Shown: one piece after another, positions 8,121 to 14,857 of the stretch
Layout of the letters: each line of letters begins with the position of its first letter
How positions within the stretch are numbered: position 1 is the first letter of the stretch
Assembly: GCA_002733385.1 (NCBI GenBank)
Contig: NVVO01000006.1
Span: forward strand, 78,935 to 99,373
Direction of reading: 5' to 3'
Source: Robiginitomaculum sp.
GTDB lineage: Bacteria > Pseudomonadota > Alphaproteobacteria > Caulobacterales > Maricaulaceae
Length of the DNA: 20,439 nt
The notes under the pieces: model-generated
Seen by the model: the letters and a program-made list of their open reading frames with translations, nothing else
Databases searched by the model: none
Told to the model about the DNA's origin: nothing
Made by a program: the position numbers and the translations under genes

Positions 8121-9941
8121 TCACTGACCATCAGATCTGCCCATCAGCTCTGCGTGGGGACCGCCGTGATAAGTATGGCATGTCAAACAAGTGGTCGGCA
8201 TGGTGCCTTGGGCAAATTTTCCACCTTTGGCGTAGCTTTCCTCGCCGATATGGCAATCCCGGCACAGTTCGATCTTGGGCAAAAGAATGTCTGAAGATAG
8301 CTTTGACTTTTCCGCCTCATGGCAGGATTCACAGTTTAAATCGCCGACCGCGTGGGATGTATGTTCAAAGGGAGATTTTGGATAAAATCGGTCATTAACT
8401 GAAATTGGCCGGACGCGGTAATCCAAACTGGCCGGGTCTACGGGGAAATCAATGACGTGGCAGTCAAAACATGCACCGCCTTTGGAAAAGATAGCCTTAA
8501 CCTTGGTTGCTGTGCGGTTGTCGGCCTGCTTAAAGGCCAGTTCACGGCGATTAAGATCGCGTATGCGTGCCGCGCTACCCGGTCGCCGTCTGGTTGATGT
8601 GTTCATCTCTGCGTCGCGAATATTGGCCAATGCTTTGGCCAGATAGAAATCGCGCATGGTAGCGATCACCTCTTGTGGTTCGCCGTGGCGCAATGTGCGT
8701 AAATATCTATCGCCTCCTTCAAAAGCCGCGTCGTCCTCAAACGCAATATCGTGACACATAGCGCAATCCTGTTGCATGCTGACGGGCTCAAACATTGCCC
8801 CGCCGGCTTCAGGGCGGTGGCAATCAGCACAATCCACCCCGTCGGAAAACCCGTAGCGTTGGCCCAAATCCTGGGCCATTTTGGCAACAGATTTGCCCGT
8901 GTCCATGTGTAAATCATGGGGGAATTTCAGGCCGGAAAACCCTTGGGGGTTATCGTCCAGAGACATGCGGGTTAGCACCGGATCTGTGAGGCTGGGCTTG
9001 GTGATGACGCTGGGGCTGAACTGAGGATGGTCTGTACCAAAATCAGATACATTGGCCAATGTGGTGTTTTTTAGATTTTTGTTCAAATCACGATGGCAGT
9101 CGACACATAATTTTTGACTGGTATTAATGATTTTAGCCTTGGAATTATGCTCCACATGGCACGATGCACAGCGCGCCGGCGGACGCCCAAACATATTGCT
9201 TATTTCGTCCAGCTTGGCACCAAACCCGGTTGGATGCGGGCGCGAGGTTTGCATTTGATCTGCTTTTGCGTGATCTTTCAACCCTGTGTGGCATTCGGCG
9301 CAAGTCTTGTCTTTAACCGCGACAAATGCTTTCACATGGCAGGTTTTGCAGTCATTTTTCAAATTAGCGTGCATGAGAGAAATTTTGCCGGGGTTCCAGG
9401 ATAAATCCGCTTGTATTGGTAAGGACTTTAGTTGGGCGCTATCCGGGTTTTTAAAGGCCCAGAGCGGCAAGGCTAAAAAGAAACCAATCACGCCCAAGGC
9501 AAATACCCATGCCATCAGGCGTTTGGGGGGGAGGGCTCTACCTAAACCAAATACGACCCGTTCATCATTAGACGTGATAGCGGCATCCACGGTTTCGATT
9601 TGCTGCAAGGTAATGGTGAGTGTACCGGGCGCAGTCGGTTCCTCTATGCGTATCTCATAAATGCCAATACGGATATGGCTGCCGGGTTTAAGTTTGCGGG
9701 ATGCTCCGGTTATCAGCCGGCGGTTTATCAGGGCGCTGTTTCCAGCCAAAAGCTCAAATATAATTTTGCCATCAGTGTGAAATTTTAACTTCGCGTGATG
9801 TAAAGCCACCCGCAAATCTACTAGATCGACATCATTTCCGGTTTCTCGACCAATGCTGATCACGTCTGTCTCATAGATACGTTCACGGACACTTTCGCGG
9901 CCGCCTGGTCTGGTTTTGAGGTTTCGAACTATGATGGTCAT
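8121..9941 (-). CDS. FHA domain - membrane helix - decaheme cytochrome c fusion
   Basis: A 606-residue protein with three parts. Residues 1-115 form a forkhead-associated fold (SIGRETGNDVDLVDL, then NSALINRR). Residues 143-163 are a single hydrophobic helix. The remainder is a periplasmic cytochrome with ten CxxCH haem sites, starting at Cys 198, 214, 258, 279, 371, 393, 491, 537, 560 and 585. Expected topology is FHA in the cytosol and haems in the periplasm. FHA domains bind phosphothreonine; here the usual serine of the S-R-x-H motif is Ala46. Likely role: accept electrons from the membrane cytochrome b encoded just upstream (15-base gap) and pass them to periplasmic carriers. It is the third gene of the minus-strand operon. 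Domain calls are secure; the role is inferred. Confidence 0.9.
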   Translation of the reverse strand: MTIIVRNLKTRPGGRESVRERIYETDVISIGRETGNDVDLVDLRVALHHAKLKFHTDGKIIFELLAGNSALINRRLITGASRKLKPGSHIRIGIYEIRIEEPTAPGTLTITLQQIETVDAAITSNDERVVFGLGRALPPKRLMAWVFALGVIGFFLALPLWAFKNPDSAQLKSLPIQADLSWNPGKISLMHANLKNDCKTCHVKAFVAVKDKTCAECHTGLKDHAKADQMQTSRPHPTGFGAKLDEISNMFGRPPARCASCHVEHNSKAKIINTSQKLCVDCHRDLNKNLKNTTLANVSDFGTDHPQFSPSVITKPSLTDPVLTRMSLDDNPQGFSGLKFPHDLHMDTGKSVAKMAQDLGQRYGFSDGVDCADCHRPEAGGAMFEPVSMQQDCAMCHDIAFEDDAAFEGGDRYLRTLRHGEPQEVIATMRDFYLAKALANIRDAEMNTSTRRRPGSAARIRDLNRRELAFKQADNRTATKVKAIFSKGGACFDCHVIDFPVDPASLDYRVRPISVNDRFYPKSPFEHTSHAVGDLNCESCHEAEKSKLSSDILLPKIELCRDCHIGEESYAKGGKFAQGTMPTTCLTCHTYHGGPHAELMGRSDGQ

Positions 9942-9956
9942 AATACTTACAATCTT

Positions 9957-10814
9957 CTAACTGTAAAAGAAAACACTGATGATGTGGGCAGTGAGGGCGG
10001 CTAATAAAGCGAACGTCAAGGGAATATGAAAATACAGCCAGAACTCCAGCAAAGCCCGAAAGCGGATATGGCGGCGAATCTGTCTTAGTAATGCATTTTT
10101 GCGTTCCAGTACGGAAAGAAGATCAAGTAAGGGCCCGTGAGTAATATTGTCAGCACGTCTTAACTCTTCTCTGAAAAACCGTGTCGCTGCATGGGTCGTA
10201 CATTTCCTGTTGCGGCCTGAAATCCGCTTGAAAATGCCGCCGCCAAGTTTGGTTTTGTTAATGGAATTTTGCACTTTGGAAATATAAATATCGTCCAGGG
10301 GTTGAGCGGCATCGCGCAGCATCCGGTCTAGATTGGCCACCTCATCAAGCATGGCGGCCTGGCTCATTTCGCCGCGGTTTGCGCTCATTTGCCGTGGCAG
10401 GACGACATAGAAATAAATGCCGAACAAGCCAGAAATAATCACACCCATCATCAATGCATATGCAAGTGTGTGTAAATTCCAGCCAAATTGAAACCCGGTG
10501 TGCAAGGTGGCGACAAATATCAGCGACAAACCAAGATAGACATGGGCGGACGTCCAACCTTTGAGGCTCCACCGACCTTGGCTAATCCAGCGTTTGCGCA
10601 TCCCCAGAAAAGTCAGCCATAAAATCAGCAAAGCACCAATTATACCCAGCGTATAACCAACCCAAGTGCCCCCGTTGCGCGCAGGCGTAAAATCGAACCA
10701 GACATATAATGTTGTGCTCACAATACATAAAAGGAGGAATAGTTTGAAATAGCGATAGTTTTTATAGGCAAGGAAACTGCTGTGCTCATCCTGATGTTTT
10801 TTAGGTATGGCCAT
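9957..10814 (-). CDS. Diheme cytochrome b-type inner-membrane protein
   Basis: A 285-residue protein with about five membrane helices (near 22-40, 52-72, 90-108, 116-139 and 258-283) and a cytosol-sized loop (140-250). Two helices each carry a histidine pair spaced 14 residues apart, His91/His105 and His263/His277. This is the ligand spacing of the two haems in cytochrome b of bc1 complexes, so two stacked b haems are likely. It should carry electrons across the membrane, and a quinone site is possible. The ATG at 10814 overlaps the upstream stop by one base (TAATG) behind GGGAGG, giving tight translational coupling to the oxidoreductase gene. An upstream extension to 10904 overlaps that gene and is rejected. 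No named family recognised with certainty. Confidence 0.82.
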   Translation of the reverse strand: MAIPKKHQDEHSSFLAYKNYRYFKLFLLLCIVSTTLYVWFDFTPARNGGTWVGYTLGIIGALLILWLTFLGMRKRWISQGRWSLKGWTSAHVYLGLSLIFVATLHTGFQFGWNLHTLAYALMMGVIISGLFGIYFYVVLPRQMSANRGEMSQAAMLDEVANLDRMLRDAAQPLDDIYISKVQNSINKTKLGGGIFKRISGRNRKCTTHAATRFFREELRRADNITHGPLLDLLSVLERKNALLRQIRRHIRFRALLEFWLYFHIPLTFALLAALTAHIISVFFYS

Positions 10815-13267
10815 TAGCTCGCCTCCCTTTGTTGTTTCGACATAGAGAGATAATCTTCCGGGGATACGCGAATGGCGGCGCCAGTGGGGCAAGCGCGCAC
10901 ACAAGCGGCCCCGCCTTTTATACCTTTACACATATCACATTTTACGGCCTTTTTGGGCGCATCATTTTTTTGAGTTGCCAATTTTTTCTTGACCCACTTT
11001 TCACTAGCTTGACCAGGGCCAGGACCGATCCCGAAAAATATCCACGGCAAAAGCCCTGGTTTGCGGGGCGGTGTTTTTTGCATTTGGATCACGCCGTAAG
11101 GACAAGAGCGTTGGCAGTTTCCGCAGCCAATACATGTGTCGTCAATAAACACTTCGCCGTCCGGCGCACGGTGGATGGCATTGGGCGGACAATCGGACAT
11201 GCAATGGGGATGTTCGCAATGGCGGCACGATGTCGGGACGTGCAGATGGGCAAATGTCGTGCCGGCCTCACGGTCAAGGCGCGAAATACCTTCGTGGGCT
11301 TCGGCGCAGGCCAGTTCGCAATTATTGCAGCCTATGCACAGGGTTTCATCGATCAAGAGCGCGTCTGTGGCTTCGCCCAGGCCTTGTTCAATCAGGAAAT
11401 TTGCCCGGGCGCCGTGAAGGTCGGCGACGGAACTAAAATTGCTTTTCTGGCCTTCAACATAAGCATTCATGGCCCTGCGGTCCGCCAACTCGTCCTGGAT
11501 TTTGTCTTTAAGGGCCGGGTTTTCCGACAAGAGTTTTTCGAAATGCGCTCCCTTTACCTTTATCACTTCAGATTTAACCGCAGCTTTGACGCTGGCGGTG
11601 CGGCGGCCATCTTCAAACAAGGCCATTTCGCCAACATAATTACCGGCAGGCACATAGGATAGAAATACGGGTTTATCGCCGATAAGTTTTTCCACCACCA
11701 TAGACCCAGACTGGATGATATAAATATCGGTATCATCATCACCTTCCGTGATCAACGCAATGCCCGCCTTAACAGTGGAAATTTCTGCGTCGTCTATAGC
11801 GGTGCGCAAATCTTCGCGGGTCAGACCAGAGCCAAAAATTTGCAATAATTGCCGCTCCGTAGCGATGCGGTCAACGGCCTTTTTGACGGCGGGGACGGTC
11901 GAGATTAATTTTCGGGCCGCATTTCGCGGCGTTTCCACCAAAATACTGCCTGCGGCTGCGGTAATGGTAGCATTGCGTTTGCGGCCCGAAATCAATCCGG
12001 TTTCCCCGAATATTTCGCCCTCGCCAATGGGTACGGTTTTGGAAAAATCGTCAGGGTTAATATGTACATTGACATGACCGCGGGCAATGGAAAACAGGGA
12101 CGCGCCAATATCATTACGCTTAAAAATAGTTTGTCCGGATTTTTTGATATGGACTTTGGAGTCCAGCATAAATTCGCGCATTTGCAAGGGGGTCAGTGCT
12201 TGAAAAATCTCCACCTTTGTGCGAATAAATTCCAACCATTCAGACACAGAATGTTGTCCGGGCAGCTTGTTGAATTTGGCAGCAAGTAGAGGTTCGTCCG
12301 CAGGTTTTAAATCCACATTGCCGGAGATAAATTCAACGACATCATAGCCCTGGTTCATACAGTGCTTGATTAAAGGATACCCCGCCAATGCACCAATGAC
12401 AAACAGGCCAGGTACGGATGTTTCAAACGACGGGCTGAGGACAGGGTAGGCCAGGCGGTCAGGGCTGGAAAATTCCACGCCGCAGTTTTCGACGAATTTA
12501 CGCGGTGGTGCCGAGCCCATGCGGGCGATAATCCGGTCGCATGGCAGTCGGTCTGTACCGTCCTTGACATCAATATTGATAAACCCTTCTTCAACGCTCG
12601 ATGTTGTGGCCTGGGTGATCACATCCATCTTGCCATCATTTTTAGCCGCCAGCAAAGCTTTGACATTGGCACTTTTGGCTTTGGGAAAATCCGGGGCGCG
12701 TTGCAGTAATGTCACTCGGTTTTCCAAATCCGGGTCGGCGCACAGACCGAGAGCATTTTCAATGCCCGCATCGCCGCCGCCGATAACAATAATGTCTTCA
12801 TCAAAATAGGCGCTTGGGTCATCAAGCTGATATTGGATATGGGAGAGATCCCCGCCCTCGCAGCGCATGGTATTGGGATTGCCCTGGGTGCCAATACCCA
12901 AAACGACATTTGCCGCCTTTATGTTTTTGCCCGACTTGGTTTTCAGGCTAAAGCCGCCTTTTGTGCCGCTGATCTCCATAACTTCCGCATTGTAAATTAT
13001 GTTGATTTTGGCGGTGTCAGCCTGCTTGTCCCATATTTGCAATATATCTTCACGGGTACCAGCCTCGAAATCTACATCTGCACGCAACACCAATTGATCC
13101 GGCGTGGCCATGACATGTTTGCCTTTTTGGTATTTATAGATGGTGTCCGAGAGATGTTCGGCTTTTTCGATCAAGACATGTGATATGCCCCGCTTCGCCG
13201 CGTGAGCGGCAGCGCTTAAGCCCGCAGGCCCTGAACCAATGATGGCGATATCATATGTTTTTGACAA
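10814..13267 (-). CDS. Fusion: FAD/NAD(P)H oxidoreductase - two cNMP-binding-like domains - four-cluster ferredoxin
   Basis: An 817-residue cytosolic protein. Residues 1-320 are a thioredoxin-reductase-fold flavoprotein with FAD motif GSGPAGLSAA (11-20), NAD(P)H motif GGGDAGIE (163-170) and a C-terminal FAD-contacting GALAGYPL. It has no CxxC redox pair. Two CRP-like cyclic-nucleotide domains follow: about 360-475, with FGETGLISGRKRNATI, and 480-595, with VGEMALFEDGRRTASV. Residues 635-800 carry four cysteine sets for [4Fe-4S] clusters (CIGCNNCELAC, CRHCEHPHCMSDC, CIGCGNCQRSC, CDMC...CVRAC), as in DmsB/HybA-type proteins. The start is TTG at 13267 behind a strong AAGGGGG. It probably feeds NAD(P)H electrons into the coupled cytochrome b, or works in reverse. 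Bound ligand unknown. Confidence 0.92.
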   Translation of the reverse strand: MSKTYDIAIIGSGPAGLSAAAHAAKRGISHVLIEKAEHLSDTIYKYQKGKHVMATPDQLVLRADVDFEAGTREDILQIWDKQADTAKINIIYNAEVMEISGTKGGFSLKTKSGKNIKAANVVLGIGTQGNPNTMRCEGGDLSHIQYQLDDPSAYFDEDIIVIGGGDAGIENALGLCADPDLENRVTLLQRAPDFPKAKSANVKALLAAKNDGKMDVITQATTSSVEEGFINIDVKDGTDRLPCDRIIARMGSAPPRKFVENCGVEFSSPDRLAYPVLSPSFETSVPGLFVIGALAGYPLIKHCMNQGYDVVEFISGNVDLKPADEPLLAAKFNKLPGQHSVSEWLEFIRTKVEIFQALTPLQMREFMLDSKVHIKKSGQTIFKRNDIGASLFSIARGHVNVHINPDDFSKTVPIGEGEIFGETGLISGRKRNATITAAAGSILVETPRNAARKLISTVPAVKKAVDRIATERQLLQIFGSGLTREDLRTAIDDAEISTVKAGIALITEGDDDTDIYIIQSGSMVVEKLIGDKPVFLSYVPAGNYVGEMALFEDGRRTASVKAAVKSEVIKVKGAHFEKLLSENPALKDKIQDELADRRAMNAYVEGQKSNFSSVADLHGARANFLIEQGLGEATDALLIDETLCIGCNNCELACAEAHEGISRLDREAGTTFAHLHVPTSCRHCEHPHCMSDCPPNAIHRAPDGEVFIDDTCIGCGNCQRSCPYGVIQMQKTPPRKPGLLPWIFFGIGPGPGQASEKWVKKKLATQKNDAPKKAVKCDMCKGIKGGAACVRACPTGAAIRVSPEDYLSMSKQQREAS

Positions 13268-13456
13268 ATTCGCGGCCCCCTTACGTTTCTTTTAGCATCA
13301 TCTGTAGAGGGTTTTGAAAATAAATCAAATTTTTGGCAAAGAAAACTTAAATCATCTAGGTTCGTCATATTGGCTTGGCGGATGGCTGAAATTGTGGCAT
13401 AGAGTAGTTAATGTGATAGTTTTATAAATCACGGCGAAAAAATCATGAGGGGCAGC
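13268..13456. promoter_or_regulatory. Divergent promoter region between the two electron-transfer operons
   Basis: 189 bases separate the TTG start of the oxidoreductase operon from the ATG of the pentaheme cytochrome operon, so both operons must be transcribed from here. A short interrupted inverted repeat, GTGAT (13413-13417) and ATCAC (13428-13432) with a 10-base spacer, lies about 25-45 bases before the cytochrome start. A TTTGA-N7-TCAAA near-palindrome lies near 13314-13331 and resembles, but does not match, an FNR/FixK site. Shared control of the two operons is inferred. Confidence 0.5.
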
Positions 13457-14857
13457 ATGAGATTATTAGTATCTATAATTGTGCTGGTTTTGGGCTTTGG
13501 CCTGATATTTGGCGCTTGGGTGTTTACCCCGTATCAAGACGCATTAGCGCAAGAAACAACAAACACGGCGAAAACTCCCTTCACCGACGGAATAGCCCAT
13601 GAAGGTGTTATGGGCTGTTACGGCTCCACCTGCCATTCTAGGCAAGAGGCTACGGGGATCACGGTGCGCCAAAACGAAATTCTAAGCTGGCAAGACGATA
13701 CCGCGACAACCGGCGCACATTACCGGGCTTACCGGACATTGTTAAATGACCGTTCCAAAGCAATTGTCGCAAGGCTTGGTCTTGGCCCGGCGCAAAAAGC
13801 CCCGCAATGTCTGTCGTGCCATACGGACGGGATTGGCGAAAACCTGCGCGGCAAAAAATTCCAGATTGATGACGGGGTCGGGTGTGAGGCTTGCCACGGC
13901 GGGGCCGGGGAATGGCTAACCTCCCATTATGGTCAAGGTGCGGATCATAAAGATAATCTCAGTCGCGGGCTGTATAAACTTGAAGACCCTAAAACCAGGG
14001 CGGTTGTCTGTCTGTCTTGCCATTTAGGTTCACAAGCCGAGGGGCAATTTGTCAATCACCGCCTGATGGCGGCGGGCCATCCGCGTATGTCCTTTGAGTT
14101 GGATTTATTTACCGCCTTGCAAAACCACCACTCAGAAGACCAGGATTATAAAATCCGCAAATCTGTTGCCAGCGGGGCGCGCATATGGGCCATAGGTCAA
14201 GCCATGACCCTCAAACAACAATTGCGTCTGTTTCAAAACCCGAAGCTAAACCGCGACGGTATGTTCCCCGAACTGGTGTTTTTTGATTGCCAAGCTTGTC
14301 ATCGGGAAATTTCCGAAGACCCGGATTGGCGGCCCAATGCCCGGCCAAATCCTGGCCGTCCCTATGCGCCCGGCCTGGTCAAGTTTAACGATTCGGCTAT
14401 GATCATGTTGCTGGCCACGGCCAGAGAAATTGCGCCTGAACTGGCACCAAAACTGGATAGGCAGATTAAAGCATTTCATAATGCGGTTAGTGGGAACGGC
14501 GGTGATGTGCTATCTGCGTCCAGTGCATTGGTGCGCACGGCGGATGATCTCATAGACCGGGTGTCCAAGACCGGATTTACCAAAATCCAAACCCTCGATA
14601 TTCTGGATGAAATTCTCACGGAGACACTGAGCTATCGTTACACGGATTATGTAGCGGCAGAACAGGCTATCATGGCGGTAGATACTTTGCTCAGCTCCAT
14701 GATTGCATCGCGCCAAGTTGCCAGCCTTGATGTTAGCGATATGCGCGGCGAAATCGAAAAGGCTTATCTGGCTGTGGATAACCCCAATGCCTATGACCAA
14801 GATAAATTGATCCGCGCTCTTACCGTGCTTAACCGCCGTTTGAAGGAATTACGGTAA
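13457..14857 (+). CDS. Pentaheme cytochrome c, cytochrome c554-like
   Basis: A 466-residue exported protein with an N-terminal signal or anchor helix (residues 1-22; possible cleavage after DALA at about 31). It has five haem sites: an unusual CYGSTCH (Cx4CH, Cys54-His60) and CxxCH at Cys118, Cys143, Cys185 and Cys278. Isolated histidines (for example in TSHY, NHRLMAAGHPR and NHH) could be distal ligands. The arrangement resembles the cytochrome c554/c' group, but I know no characterised close homologue. The C-terminal third (310-466) is haem-free and probably helical. ATG 13457 has AGGGG just upstream; the ATG twelve bases earlier has none. First gene of the plus-strand operon, abutting the lipoprotein gene. 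Likely a periplasmic electron shuttle (inference). Confidence 0.88.
   Translation: MRLLVSIIVLVLGFGLIFGAWVFTPYQDALAQETTNTAKTPFTDGIAHEGVMGCYGSTCHSRQEATGITVRQNEILSWQDDTATTGAHYRAYRTLLNDRSKAIVARLGLGPAQKAPQCLSCHTDGIGENLRGKKFQIDDGVGCEACHGGAGEWLTSHYGQGADHKDNLSRGLYKLEDPKTRAVVCLSCHLGSQAEGQFVNHRLMAAGHPRMSFELDLFTALQNHHSEDQDYKIRKSVASGARIWAIGQAMTLKQQLRLFQNPKLNRDGMFPELVFFDCQACHREISEDPDWRPNARPNPGRPYAPGLVKFNDSAMIMLLATAREIAPELAPKLDRQIKAFHNAVSGNGGDVLSASSALVRTADDLIDRVSKTGFTKIQTLDILDEILTETLSYRYTDYVAAEQAIMAVDTLLSSMIASRQVASLDVSDMRGEIEKAYLAVDNPNAYDQDKLIRALTVLNRRLKELR

Noticed and set aside
10815..10904. 30-residue N-terminal extension of the cytochrome b protein
   Set aside because: It overlaps the end of the upstream gene. 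The ATG at 10814 has a clear GGGAGG and coupled TAATG arrangement.
13310..13335. Possible FNR/FixK site (TTTGA-N7-TCAAA) in the divergent region
   Set aside because: The half-sites are separated by one base too many for TTGAT-N4-ATCAA, and the inner bases do not match. It is AT-rich sequence where such matches are easy to find.
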